Of a DNA stretch of 64,000 nt, positions 1-8,770 are shown in pieces. The translations under genes were made by a program, and so were the position numbers. How positions within the stretch are numbered: position 1 is the stretch's first letter; every line of letters starts with the position of its first letter. Under the pieces are notes generated by a model, which searched no databases, had not been told where the DNA came from, and saw only the letters and a list, made by a program, of their open reading frames with translations. Origin of the DNA: Streptomyces albiflavescens (GTDB lineage Bacteria; Actinomycetota; Actinomycetes; Streptomycetales; Streptomycetaceae); contig NZ_BMMM01000009.1 in the NCBI RefSeq assembly GCF_014645835.1, positions 275,960 to 339,959 on the forward strand. The letters run 5' to 3'.

Positions 1-27
1 TGTGTACGGCGGATGGAACCGATTTCT

Positions 28-41
28 GTCAAGGGCTTGAC
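28..41. promoter_or_regulatory. Palindrome upstream of ROK regulator, candidate auto-operator
   Basis: A perfect inverted repeat GTCAAG-GG-CTTGAC lies about 95 bp before the regulator start. Its right arm CTTGACG is also found in the candidate operator before the downstream transporter operon (1371-1384), so a shared regulator is plausible. The role is inferred. Confidence 0.4.
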
Positions 42-136
42 GCCACAGGTGCATCCAGCGGAGTTTGGGGTTCATAACTTGTACAAGGCTCAGTCACCCG
101 GTGTGACGCGAGCCAGGGGCTAAGGGTGGAGAGTCA

Positions 137-1336
137 ATGGAGACTCCGGGGTCGCAGTCGTCGCTGCATCGGGCCAATCTGGAGCGCGTCGTACGTGCGG
201 TGCGCCTTGCCGGTTCGCTCACGCAGGCGGAGATCGCGAGGACGACGGGTCTGTCCGCCGCGACCGTTTCCAATATCGTCCGGGAGCTCAAGGACGGCGG
301 AACGGTCGAGGTCACACCCACTTCGGCGGGCGGCCGCAGGGCCCGCAGCGTCAGTCTGAGCGGGGACGCCGGCATCGTCATCGGGGTCGACTTCGGGCAT
401 ACGCATTTGCGCGTCGCGGTCGGGAATCTCGCCCACCAGGTGCTGGCCGAGGAGTCCGAGCCGCTGGATGTGGACGCCTCTGCCGCGCAGGGCTTCGACC
501 GGGCTGAAGAGCTGGTCAGCCGCTTGATCGCGGCAACCGGGGTCGACCGGTCCAAGATCGCGGGCGTGGGGCTCGGTGTGCCCGGCCCGATCGATGTGGA
601 GTCGGGGACCCTCGGGTCCACCGCCATCCTGCCGGGCTGGACCGGGGCGAGGCCCGCCGAGGAGCTGCGGGGGCGGCTCGGCGTGCCCGTGCACGTGGAC
701 AACGACGCCAACCTGGGCGCGCTCGGCGAGATGGTCTGGGGGAGCGGGCGCGGGGTCAAGGACCTGGCGTACATCAAGGTCGCCAGCGGTGTCGGCGCGG
801 GTCTGGTGATCGACGGCAAGATCTATCGCGGACCTGGCGGCACCGCGGGTGAAATCGGTCATATCACTCTTGATGAATCCGGCCCTGTCTGCCGTTGCGG
901 CAACCGGGGCTGTCTGGAGACGTTTGCGGCGGCGCGCTATGTGCTGCCGCTCCTGCAGTCCAGTCACGGCACCGATCTGACCATGGACGGCGTGGTCAGG
1001 CTGGCGCGGGACGGGGATCCGGGTTGTCGTCGGGTGATCGCCGACGTCGGTCGTCACATCGGCAGCGGAGTCGCGAATCTCTGCAATTTGCTCAACCCGA
1101 GCCGGGTGGTCCTCGGCGGCGATCTCGCCGAGGCCGGGGAGCTGGTTCTCGGGCCCATCAGGGAGTCGGTCGGCCGCTACGCGATCCCCAGCGCCGCACG
1201 TCAACTCTCGGTGTTGCCAGGGGCACTTGGGGGCCGCGCGGAGGTCCTCGGGGCACTCGCTCTCGCACTCAGCGAGATGGGCGATTCGACCCTTTTGGAC
1301 GGCTCGCTGTCCGCAGTCGCCCCTGCCTTCACTTAG
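137..1336 (+). CDS. rok7B7: ROK-family transcriptional regulator (Rok7B7-like)
   Basis: A 399-aa repressor of the ROK type. The N-terminal winged helix-turn-helix (about residues 10-65, with LTQAEIARTTGLSAATVSNIV) is followed by a sugar-kinase-like ROK domain with the ATP-fold start GVDFGHTHLRVAV and the zinc motif CRCGNRGCLE. The start ATG is preceded by GGTGGAGAG. It sits directly before, and in the same direction as, a xylose-type ABC transporter. In S. coelicolor the same arrangement is Rok7B7 (SCO6008) followed by xylFGH; Rok7B7 is reported to act in carbon control and antibiotic regulation. Orthology is inferred from gene order and protein type. Confidence 0.88.
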   Translation: METPGSQSSLHRANLERVVRAVRLAGSLTQAEIARTTGLSAATVSNIVRELKDGGTVEVTPTSAGGRRARSVSLSGDAGIVIGVDFGHTHLRVAVGNLAHQVLAEESEPLDVDASAAQGFDRAEELVSRLIAATGVDRSKIAGVGLGVPGPIDVESGTLGSTAILPGWTGARPAEELRGRLGVPVHVDNDANLGALGEMVWGSGRGVKDLAYIKVASGVGAGLVIDGKIYRGPGGTAGEIGHITLDESGPVCRCGNRGCLETFAAARYVLPLLQSSHGTDLTMDGVVRLARDGDPGCRRVIADVGRHIGSGVANLCNLLNPSRVVLGGDLAEAGELVLGPIRESVGRYAIPSAARQLSVLPGALGGRAEVLGALALALSEMGDSTLLDGSLSAVAPAFT

Positions 1337-1370
1337 AGAACGCATGGCACCGTTGCCATCTCGTTAAGTA

Positions 1371-1384
1371 TTTACTTCTTGACG
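1371..1384 (+). promoter_or_regulatory. Candidate Rok7B7 operator before xylF
   Basis: TTTACTTCTTGACG fits the degenerate consensus TTKAMKHSTTSAVV that I recall being reported for Rok7B7 at xylFGH. It lies 73 bp before the xylF start and overlaps a short dyad, AAGTA-TT-TACTT. The consensus is from memory; the match itself is seen in the sequence. Confidence 0.5.
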
Positions 1385-1457
1385 TCGCACGTGTGGCCGA
1401 GTTGACTTCCAGCCACCTCGGCCGCAACGACGCGGCCTCGTCAGGGAGGTTTCTGAA

Positions 1458-2567
1458 GTGAACACGCGTATGCGTCGTGCCGCCGTTGCCGTTGCCGCTG
1501 GTGCGATGGCCGTCTCGCTGGCCGCCTGTGGCAGTGCCAAGGAGTCCGGTGACAAGAGCGACAGCTCCAGCTCTGCCAAGAAGGGCGACGCGATCAAGGT
1601 CGGTCTGCTCCTTCCCGAGAACCAGACCGCGCGTTACGAGAAGTTCGACAAGCCCCTGATCACGAAGAAGATCAAGGAGCTGACGAACGACAAGGGCGAG
1701 GTCGTCTACGCCAACGCCAAGCAGGACGCCAGCACGCAGAACCAGCAGGTCGACACGATGATCACCAACAAGGTGGACGTGCTGATCGTGGACGCTGTGG
1801 ACGCTGCCGCCATCAAGAACTCGGTGCAGAAGGCCAAGGACGCCGGCATCCCGGTCGTCGCCTACGACCGTCTCGCGCAGGGCCCGATCGACGCGTACAC
1901 CTCGTTCGACAACGAGACCGTCGGCAAGACCCAGGGCGAGGCGCTCCTGAAGGCCCTTGGCTCCAAGGCCAAGAGCGGCAAGATCGTCATGATGAACGGC
2001 TCGGTCACCGACCCGAACGCCGCGCTCTTCAAGAAGGGCGCCCACTCCGTCCTCGACGGCAAGGTGAACGTCGGCAAGGAGTACGACACCAAGGAGTGGA
2101 AGCCGGAGAACGCCAACTCCAACATGGAGGGCGCCATCTCGGCTCTCGGCAAGAAGAAGATCATCGGTGTCTACTCCGCCAACGACGGCATGGCCGGCGG
2201 TATCATCACCGCCCTGAAGGCCGCGGGCATCTCCGTCCCGGTCACCGGCCAGGACGCCGAACTCGCGGGTGTGCAGCGCATCGTCGCCGGTGAGCAGTAC
2301 ATGAGCGTCTACAAGCCGTACGCCCCGGAGGCCGACGCCGCCGCCGAGATGGCCGTCGCGCTCGCGCAGGGCAAGGCGCTCGACACGATCGCCAAGGACA
2401 AGGTCGACAGCCCGACCAACAAGGCCGTCCCGTCGGTGCTCGTCCCGGTCACCTCGCTGACCAAGGAGAACATCAAGGACACCGTCATCAAGGACGGCGT
2501 CTACACGGTCACCGACATCTGCACCACCGCGTACAAGGCCGACTGCGACAAGATCGGTCTGAAGTAA
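1458..2567 (+). CDS. xylF: Sugar ABC transporter substrate-binding lipoprotein (XylF-like)
   Basis: A 369-aa extracytoplasmic sugar receptor, probably for xylose. It starts at GTG behind GGGAGG. Residues 1-24 form a lipoprotein signal ending in the lipobox LAAC, followed by a Ser/Lys-rich linker. The rest is a periplasmic-binding-protein-like fold of the RbsB/XylF type (IKVGLLLPENQTARYEKFD near the start, then VDVLIVDAVDAAAI and VTGQDAELAGVQRIVAGEQ). It is first in the operon with the ATPase and permease; a large hairpin after the stop probably lets the receptor be made in excess. Substrate assignment rests on the ROK/xylFGH gene order. Confidence 0.87.
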   Translation: MNTRMRRAAVAVAAGAMAVSLAACGSAKESGDKSDSSSSAKKGDAIKVGLLLPENQTARYEKFDKPLITKKIKELTNDKGEVVYANAKQDASTQNQQVDTMITNKVDVLIVDAVDAAAIKNSVQKAKDAGIPVVAYDRLAQGPIDAYTSFDNETVGKTQGEALLKALGSKAKSGKIVMMNGSVTDPNAALFKKGAHSVLDGKVNVGKEYDTKEWKPENANSNMEGAISALGKKKIIGVYSANDGMAGGIITALKAAGISVPVTGQDAELAGVQRIVAGEQYMSVYKPYAPEADAAAEMAVALAQGKALDTIAKDKVDSPTNKAVPSVLVPVTSLTKENIKDTVIKDGVYTVTDICTTAYKADCDKIGLK

Positions 2568-2572
2568 GTCAC

Positions 2573-2629
2573 CGCAAGTCTCTATCCACGTACGGGAATT
2601 CGTTCTTGAATTCCCGTACGGGACTTGCG
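2573..2629 (+). promoter_or_regulatory. Intercistronic hairpin between xylF and xylG
   Basis: A perfect 13-bp stem (CGTACGGGAATTC at 2589-2601 with GAATTCCCGTACG at 2608-2620, 6-nt loop) sits inside outer arms CGCAAGTC/GACTTGCG. There is no T-run. Such structures after a binding-protein gene usually stabilise the upstream mRNA or attenuate the downstream genes. Confidence 0.75.
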
Positions 2630-2750
2630 TAATCGAGCCCCTCCGGCGCCCCGCATCCAACAGCCCCGCAAGCTAAGCGGGGCGCCGGACGGTACAACCC
2701 CCCTCCAAAACTTTCTGCACAACCTCCCGCCGGGTCAGGCGGCGAAGGAG

Positions 2751-3542
2751 ATGGTTCACGTGTCCGCTACGCCTGTCCTGGCGTTGCGCGGGGTCTCCAA
2801 GCGATTCGGTGCCGTCCAGGCGCTCACCGATGTAGAGCTTGAGGTCCACGCCGGCGAAGTGGTCGCCCTGGTGGGCGACAACGGCGCCGGAAAGTCCACG
2901 CTGGTCAAGACGATCGCCGGCGTGCACCCCATCGATGAGGGCGCCATCGAGTGGGACGGCAAGACCGTCCAGATCAACAAGCCGCACGACGCGCAGGCGC
3001 TGGGCATCGCGACGGTCTACCAGGACCTCGCGCTGTGCGACAACATCGATGTCGTCGGCAACCTCTACCTGGGCCGCGAGCTGAAGAAGCGCGGCATCCT
3101 GGACGAGGTCGAGATGGAGCGCCGCTCGCGCGAGCTGCTGGACACGCTGTCCATCCGCATCCCCAGCGTCCGTATCCCGATCGCCTCGCTCTCCGGTGGT
3201 CAGCGCCAGACGGTGGCGATCGCCCGTTCGATGCTCGGCGCGCCCAAGCTCGTCATCCTCGACGAGCCCACCGCCGCTCTCGGTGTCGAGCAGACCGCCC
3301 AGGTCCTCGACCTGGTCGAGCGGCTGCGCGAGCGCGGCCACGCGGTGATCCTCATCAGCCACAACATGGCTGACGTGAAGGCTGTGGCCGACAAGGTCGC
3401 CGTCCTGCGCCTGGGGCGCAACAACGGCGTCTTCGAGGTCAAGTCGACCTCCCAGGAAGAGATCATTTCCGCCATCACGGGCGCCACGGAGAACGCCGTG
3501 ACCCGTCGTGCGGCGCGCAGCAATGGGGAGGCTCAGAAGTGA
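2751..3542 (+). CDS. xylG: Sugar ABC transporter ATP-binding protein (single NBD)
   Basis: A 263-aa ATPase that would energise sugar import with the adjacent permease. Walker A GDNGAGKST, signature LSGGQRQ and Walker B LVILDEPTAALG are intact. XylG/RbsA ATPases usually hold two such domains in about 500 aa; this one has a single domain, so a homodimer is expected. ATG at 2751 abuts GAAGGAG; an in-frame GTG at 2760 has better spacing (9 nt) and may be the real start. The stop overlaps the xylH start as GTGA, indicating translational coupling. Confidence 0.88.
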   Translation: MVHVSATPVLALRGVSKRFGAVQALTDVELEVHAGEVVALVGDNGAGKSTLVKTIAGVHPIDEGAIEWDGKTVQINKPHDAQALGIATVYQDLALCDNIDVVGNLYLGRELKKRGILDEVEMERRSRELLDTLSIRIPSVRIPIASLSGGQRQTVAIARSMLGAPKLVILDEPTAALGVEQTAQVLDLVERLRERGHAVILISHNMADVKAVADKVAVLRLGRNNGVFEVKSTSQEEIISAITGATENAVTRRAARSNGEAQK

Positions 3543-4831
3543 GCATCGACAAGACCTCCGCCACCCCCGACGAGCACGTCGTGGAGAACCCCGAGGCGGC
3601 GCAGGCTGCGGTCACCGCGGTCGACCCCCGGCTGCTCGTCCGGGAACAGGGCCTCAAGGGCTACATCACCGAGTTCAAGCGGAAGATGAAGTCCGGCGAC
3701 CTGGGCTCCATTCCCGTCGTCATCGGCCTGATCATCATCTGGGCGATCTTCGCCAGCCTGAACTCGAACTTCCTCACCGCGGGCAACCTGTCCGACATCT
3801 CCGTCGCCATGGTCGGCACGGGCATGATCGCCGTCGGTATCGTCTTCGTGCTGCTGCTCGGCGAGATCGACCTGTCGGTCGGTTCGGTCTCCGGTGTCGC
3901 GGGCGCCGCCTTCGCCGTGCTGAATGTCACGCACGGCATGAACGAGTGGCTGGCCTTCGTGCTCGCCATCCTCACCGGCACGGCCGCCGGTGCGATCCAC
4001 GGCTTCGTGTTCGCGCGCATCGGTGTGCCGGCCTTCGCCGTCACGCTGGCGGGTCTGCTGTTCTGGAACGGCTTCATGCTCCAGATCCTCGGCAGCAACG
4101 GCACCATCAACCTGGACAGCGAAGGCGTCGTCGCCAAGCTGACCAGCTACTACTTCACCGATGTGGCCGCCGCCTACGCCCTCGCGGTCGCCGTGACCGC
4201 GGTGTACTTCCTCACCTCGTACTTGGGCAACCGCCGCCGTGAGGCCGCCGGTGTGCCGTCCGCGCCGCTGAGCGAGACCATCGCGCGCACCGTGCTCCTG
4301 GCGATCCTCTCCTTCGCCGTGGCGATCCTCTACAACCAGTACAAGGGTCTGCCGCTGGCCGTGGTGATCTTCGTCGCGGTGCTGCTGCTCACGGACTTCG
4401 TGCTGCGCCGCACCTCGTACGGTCGCAAGATCTTCGCGCTCGGTGGCAGCGTCGAGGCCTCCCGGCGTGCCGGTATCAACGTGGAGATGGTCCGGATCTC
4501 GGTCTTCGCGATCTCCGGCACCTTCGCCGCGATCGGCGGTCTGTTCATCGCCTCGAAGATCGCCTCCGCCAACCAGGGCGCGGGCGCCGGTGACCTCCTG
4601 ATGAACGCCATCGCGGCGGCCGTCATCGGTGGAACCAGCCTCTTCGGTGGCCGTGGCCGCACCTGGAACGCGCTGCTCGGTGTGCTCGTGATCGTCTCGA
4701 TCCAGTACGGCCTCGCCCTGCAGGGCATCGCCTCTCCGGTCCAGTACATGATCACCGGTGGTGTGCTTCTCGCCACGGTCGTCATCGACGCGGTCACCCG
4801 CAAGACCCAGAAGACGGCAGGCCGCGCCTAG
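3539..4831 (+). CDS. xylH: Sugar ABC transporter permease (XylH-like)
   Basis: A 430-aa multi-helix inner-membrane permease of the BPD_transp_2 (RbsC/XylH) type. A soluble N-terminal tail of about 55 residues precedes the first helix. The family signature region GRGRTWNALLGVLVIVSIQYGLALQGI near the C-terminus and GEIDLSVGSVSGVAGA in the first third are typical. A GTG start overlaps the xylG stop by 4 nt. Last gene of the xylFGH operon; a strong terminator follows. Confidence 0.88.
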   Translation: MSIDKTSATPDEHVVENPEAAQAAVTAVDPRLLVREQGLKGYITEFKRKMKSGDLGSIPVVIGLIIIWAIFASLNSNFLTAGNLSDISVAMVGTGMIAVGIVFVLLLGEIDLSVGSVSGVAGAAFAVLNVTHGMNEWLAFVLAILTGTAAGAIHGFVFARIGVPAFAVTLAGLLFWNGFMLQILGSNGTINLDSEGVVAKLTSYYFTDVAAAYALAVAVTAVYFLTSYLGNRRREAAGVPSAPLSETIARTVLLAILSFAVAILYNQYKGLPLAVVIFVAVLLLTDFVLRRTSYGRKIFALGGSVEASRRAGINVEMVRISVFAISGTFAAIGGLFIASKIASANQGAGAGDLLMNAIAAAVIGGTSLFGGRGRTWNALLGVLVIVSIQYGLALQGIASPVQYMITGGVLLATVVIDAVTRKTQKTAGRA

Positions 4832-4858
4832 CGGTCCGGCCCCTTCCGGCCCTGGACG

Positions 4859-4892
4859 AAGTGCCCGGTACCAATGGCGGTACCGGGCACTT
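4859..4892 (+). terminator. Terminator after xylH
   Basis: A perfect 14-bp stem with a 6-nt loop: AAGTGCCCGGTACC pairs with GGTACCGGGCACTT. It lies 28 bp after the xylH stop and separates the transporter from dxs. Confidence 0.85.
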
Positions 4893-5106
4893 CCATGTCC
4901 GTACCCAGGCACTTCCACGCGCGGACCCGGGCACGCCGTTGTCCGCGAACGGACGTGCGTACGGGCGTAGAGGAAACGTGCGTATGGATGATTTACGGCC
5001 GAACGCGCGACGTGCAACGCGGAGCCCGGACGTCGACGTGAAAGGCGGAACATTAGACTCGATTGACCCGGCAAAGCTCGAACAGCTCTACTGCAAGGAG
5101 GCACGG

Positions 5107-7038
5107 GTGCCGCTGCTGACCCGCATCAGGGGACCGCGCGATCTGGACCGGCTCAGCCTGGAGCAGCTGGACCAGCTGGCCGGCGAGATCAGGACCTTTC
5201 TCGTCGAAGCGGTCTCCAAGACAGGCGGCCACCTCGGCCCCAACCTCGGTGTCGTGGAGCTCACCATCGCCCTGCACCGTGTCTTCGAGTCGCCCAAGGA
5301 CAAGGTGTTGTGGGACACGGGCCACCAGTCCTACGTCCACAAGCTGCTCACCGGCCGTCAGGACTTCGCGAAGCTGAAGATGAAGGGCGGCCTGTCCGGC
5401 TACCCCTCGCAGGCCGAGTCCGAGCACGACGTCATCGAGAACTCGCACGCCTCCACGGTCCTCGGCTGGGCCGACGGCCTCGCGAAGGCCAACGAGGTGC
5501 GTGGCAAGAGCGACCACGTCGTCGCCGTCATCGGTGACGGCGCCCTGACCGGCGGCATGGCCTGGGAGGCGCTCAACAACATCGCCGATGCCAAGGACCG
5601 CCCCCTGGTGATCGTCGTCAACGACAACGAGCGTTCGTACGCCCCCACGATCGGCGGCCTCGCCAACCACTTGGCGACCCTGCGCACCACGGACGGCTAC
5701 GAGCGCTTCCTGGCCCGCGGCAAGGACCTCCTGGAGCGCACCCCGGTCGTCGGCCGGCCCCTCTACGAGACCCTGCACGGTGCCAAGAAGGGCCTCAAGG
5801 ACTTCATCGCCCCGCAGGGCATGTTCGAGGATCTGGGCCTGAAGTACGTCGGTCCGATCGACGGCCACGACATCGAGGCCCTGGAGTCGGCGCTCGCCCG
5901 TGCCAAGCGCTTCGGCGGCCCGGTGATCGTGCACTGCCTCACCGAGAAGGGCCGCGGCTACCAGCCCGCCCTCCAGGACGAGGCCGACCGCTTCCACGGC
6001 ATCGGTCCCATTCACCCCGACACGGGCCTGCCCATCAAGGCCTCGGGTGCCGACTGGACCTCCGTCTTCGGCGACGAGATGGTCGAGCTCGGCAAGGAGC
6101 GCAAGGACATCGTCGCGATCACTGCGGCGATGCTGCAGCCGGTCGGCCTGAAGAAGTTCGCGGACGCCTTCCCGAACCGCATCTACGACGTCGGCATCGC
6201 CGAGCAGCACGGCGCCGTCTCCGCGGCGGGCCTCGCCACCGGCGGACTGCACCCCGTCTTCGCCGTCTACGCGACCTTCCTCAACCGCGCCTTCGACCAG
6301 GTCCTGATGGACGTGGCCCTGCACAAGTGCGGCGTCACCTTCGTCCTGGACCGGGCGGGCGTCACCGGCACCGACGGCGCTTCGCACAACGGCATGTGGG
6401 ACATGTCGATCCTTCAGGTCGTGCCGGGCCTCAGGCTCGCCGCGCCGCGCGACGCCGACCAGGTCCGCGCCCAGCTGCGCGAGGCCGTCGAGGTGAAGGA
6501 CGCGCCGACCGTGGTCCGCTTCTCCAAGGGCGCGGTCGGCCCGGCCGTGCCCGCCGTGGGCCGGATCGGCGGCATGGACGTGCTGCGCGCCCCGGGCAGC
6601 AATGTGCCCGATGTGCTGCTCGTCTCCGTGGGCGCGCTCGCGCCGATGTGCCTGGAGATCGCCGACCTCCTGGACAAGCAGGGCATCTCCACGACCGTCG
6701 TCGACCCGCGCTGGGTCAAGCCGGTCGACGAAGCCATGGCTCCGCTCGCCGAGCAGCACCGCGTGGTCGTCACCGTCGAGGACAACTCCCGTGTCGGTGG
6801 CGTCGGTTCGGCGATCGCGCAGGCCCTGCGCGACGCGGGCGTCGACGTCCCGCTGCGCGACTTCGGCATCCCGCCGCGCTTCCTCGACCACGCCTCCCGC
6901 AAGGAGGTCATGGCGGAGATCGGCCTGACCGCTCCGGACATCGCCCGCCAGGTCACCGGCCTCGTCGCCAAACTCGACGGGCGCTTCGACCGCTCGGCGG
7001 CGCAGGCCGTGGACTCGGTGGAACCCGCGCGCGACTGA
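5107..7038 (+). CDS. dxs: 1-deoxy-D-xylulose-5-phosphate synthase
   Basis: A 643-aa thiamine-diphosphate enzyme that condenses pyruvate and glyceraldehyde 3-phosphate, the first step of the MEP isoprenoid pathway. The ThDP site GDGALTGGMAWEALNN, DTGHQSYVHK and the transketolase pyrimidine-domain motif VGIAEQHGAVSAAG are intact, and the length is normal for Dxs. The GTG start follows AAGGAG with 6-nt spacing; the open frame extends upstream, but the extra residues do not look like Dxs. Its place directly after a pentose transporter is conserved in streptomycetes as I recall it. Streptomyces often carry two dxs genes; whether this is the main copy cannot be seen here. Confidence 0.93.
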   Translation: MPLLTRIRGPRDLDRLSLEQLDQLAGEIRTFLVEAVSKTGGHLGPNLGVVELTIALHRVFESPKDKVLWDTGHQSYVHKLLTGRQDFAKLKMKGGLSGYPSQAESEHDVIENSHASTVLGWADGLAKANEVRGKSDHVVAVIGDGALTGGMAWEALNNIADAKDRPLVIVVNDNERSYAPTIGGLANHLATLRTTDGYERFLARGKDLLERTPVVGRPLYETLHGAKKGLKDFIAPQGMFEDLGLKYVGPIDGHDIEALESALARAKRFGGPVIVHCLTEKGRGYQPALQDEADRFHGIGPIHPDTGLPIKASGADWTSVFGDEMVELGKERKDIVAITAAMLQPVGLKKFADAFPNRIYDVGIAEQHGAVSAAGLATGGLHPVFAVYATFLNRAFDQVLMDVALHKCGVTFVLDRAGVTGTDGASHNGMWDMSILQVVPGLRLAAPRDADQVRAQLREAVEVKDAPTVVRFSKGAVGPAVPAVGRIGGMDVLRAPGSNVPDVLLVSVGALAPMCLEIADLLDKQGISTTVVDPRWVKPVDEAMAPLAEQHRVVVTVEDNSRVGGVGSAIAQALRDAGVDVPLRDFGIPPRFLDHASRKEVMAEIGLTAPDIARQVTGLVAKLDGRFDRSAAQAVDSVEPARD

Positions 7039-7056
7039 CGAATTGCTCGGTCTGAC

Positions 7057-7100
7057 GGGCCGGTTTCGGCACCCTGTAAGGGTGGTGAAACCGGCCCTTT
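7057..7100 (+). terminator. Terminator after dxs
   Basis: A long stem: GGGCCGGTTTC...CACCC pairs with GGGTG...GAAACCGGCCC around a TGTAA loop, followed by TTT. It lies 18 bp past the dxs stop. Confidence 0.85.
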
Positions 7101-7182
7101 CGCGTGAATCGACCTATGTCGGGGCATATCCACCACGAACCCCCTCGATCATGTCGAGGACGGCAAGGTGGGAGGTACGCCC

Positions 7183-8706
7183 GTGAGCAGCACCCTCTTC
7201 AGGACGAAGAAGGTCGAGCAGTCGATCTTGGACACTGAGGAGCCGGAGCACGCACTCAAGAAGTCGCTGTCCGCCCTGGATCTCACCGTCTTCGGCGTCG
7301 GTGTCATCATCGGCACCGGCATCTTCGTCCTCACCGGCAAGGTCGCCAAGGAGAACGCGGGCCCGGCGGTCTCCCTGGCGTTCGTCGTGGCCGGCGTCGT
7401 CTGTGCCCTCGCCGCGCTCTGCTACGCGGAGTTCGCCTCCACGGTCCCGGTGGCCGGATCCGCGTACACCTTCTCGTACGCCTCCCTTGGTGAACTGCCC
7501 GCCTGGACCATCGGCTGGGACCTGGTCCTGGAGTTCGCGCTCGGCACGGCGGTGGTCGCCGTCGGCTGGTCCGGCTACATCCGTTCGCTCCTGGACAACG
7601 CGGGCTGGCACATGCCGGAGGCGCTCAGCGGCCGGGAGGGGGCCACGGGGTTCGGCTTCGACATCCTGGCCGCGGCCCTGGTGCTGGTGCTCACCGTCAT
7701 CCTTGTGCTCGGCATGAAGCTGTCCGCGCGCGTCACCGAGGTCGTGGTCGCCATCAAGGTGACCGTCGTCCTCATCGTGATCATCGCGGGCGCCTTCTTC
7801 GTCAACTCCTCCAACTACAAGCCGTTCATCCCGAAGACCCAGACCGTGGAGGCGGCCGGCAATCTCAAGGCGCCGCTCATCCAGCTGATGTTCGGCTGGG
7901 CGCCGTCCAACTTCGGTGTGATGGGCGTCTTCACCGCCGCCTCGGTGGTCTTCTTCGCCTTCATCGGCTTCGATGTCGTGGCCACCGCCGCCGAGGAGAC
8001 CAAGAACCCGCAGCGGGACATGCCGCGCGGCATCCTCGGCTCGCTGTTCATCTGCACCGTGCTGTACGTCGCCGTGGCGATCGTGGTGACCGGCATGCAG
8101 CACTACTCCAAGTTGTCCGTGGACGCCCCGCTCGCCGATGCCTTCAAGGCCATCGGGCACCCCTGGTACGCGGGTGTGATCAGCTTCGGCGCCGCCGTCG
8201 GCCTGACCACGGTCTGCATGATCCTGCTCCTCGGCCAGACCCGGGTGTTCTTCGCGATGAGCCGTGACGGACTGCTGCCGCGCTTCTTCTCGCGCGTCCA
8301 CCCCCGCTTCAAGACCCCCCACCGGCCGACGATCCTGCTCGGTGTGGTGATCGCGATCCTCGCCGGCTTCACCAGCCTCAGCGAACTCGCCGAACTGGTG
8401 AACATCGGCACGCTCTTCGCCTTCGTCGTCGTCGCCATCGGCGTGATCATCCTTCGCCGCACCCGCCCCGACCTGCACCGCGCCTTCCGCACGCCCTGGG
8501 TGCCGTTCCTCCCGATCGTGTCCGTCCTCGCCACGCTGTGGCTGATGCTGAACCTGCCCGCCGAGACCTGGCTCCGGTTCGTCATCTGGATGGTGATCGG
8601 CTTCGTCGTCTACTTCCTGTACGGGCGTTCGCACAGCCGCCTGGGCCTTCACGAGGAAACGACGGTGGGCCAGGTGCTGAAGCGCCCGGGCCGGGGCGAA
8701 GAGTAA
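7183..8706 (+). CDS. APC-family amino acid permease
   Basis: A 507-aa membrane transporter with about 12-13 hydrophobic segments, of the cationic amino acid transporter (CAT/YfnA-like) branch of the APC superfamily. The N-terminal motif GVGVIIGTGIFVLTG is the diagnostic first helix; GFDVVATAAEETKNPQRDMPRGI is the conserved loop after helix 6. The GTG start at 7183 is chosen because GGGAGG lies 7 nt upstream; another GTG 15 nt earlier lacks a site. It sits between terminators and is likely its own unit. Substrate unknown. Confidence 0.88.
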   Translation: MSSTLFRTKKVEQSILDTEEPEHALKKSLSALDLTVFGVGVIIGTGIFVLTGKVAKENAGPAVSLAFVVAGVVCALAALCYAEFASTVPVAGSAYTFSYASLGELPAWTIGWDLVLEFALGTAVVAVGWSGYIRSLLDNAGWHMPEALSGREGATGFGFDILAAALVLVLTVILVLGMKLSARVTEVVVAIKVTVVLIVIIAGAFFVNSSNYKPFIPKTQTVEAAGNLKAPLIQLMFGWAPSNFGVMGVFTAASVVFFAFIGFDVVATAAEETKNPQRDMPRGILGSLFICTVLYVAVAIVVTGMQHYSKLSVDAPLADAFKAIGHPWYAGVISFGAAVGLTTVCMILLLGQTRVFFAMSRDGLLPRFFSRVHPRFKTPHRPTILLGVVIAILAGFTSLSELAELVNIGTLFAFVVVAIGVIILRRTRPDLHRAFRTPWVPFLPIVSVLATLWLMLNLPAETWLRFVIWMVIGFVVYFLYGRSHSRLGLHEETTVGQVLKRPGRGEE

Positions 8707-8723
8707 TCGGCCCGGTTGATGCT

Positions 8724-8765
8724 CCGGCCCCGTATGTCCTGCTTCGGTGGAGACTGCGGGGCCGG
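8724..8765 (+). terminator. Hairpin after the permease gene
   Basis: CCGGCCCCG (8724-8732) pairs with CGGGGCCGG (8757-8765) 18 bp past the permease stop; the loop is 24 nt. It overlaps the earliest possible start of the next gene, favouring a later start there. Confidence 0.5.
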
Positions 8766-8770
8766 ATAGC

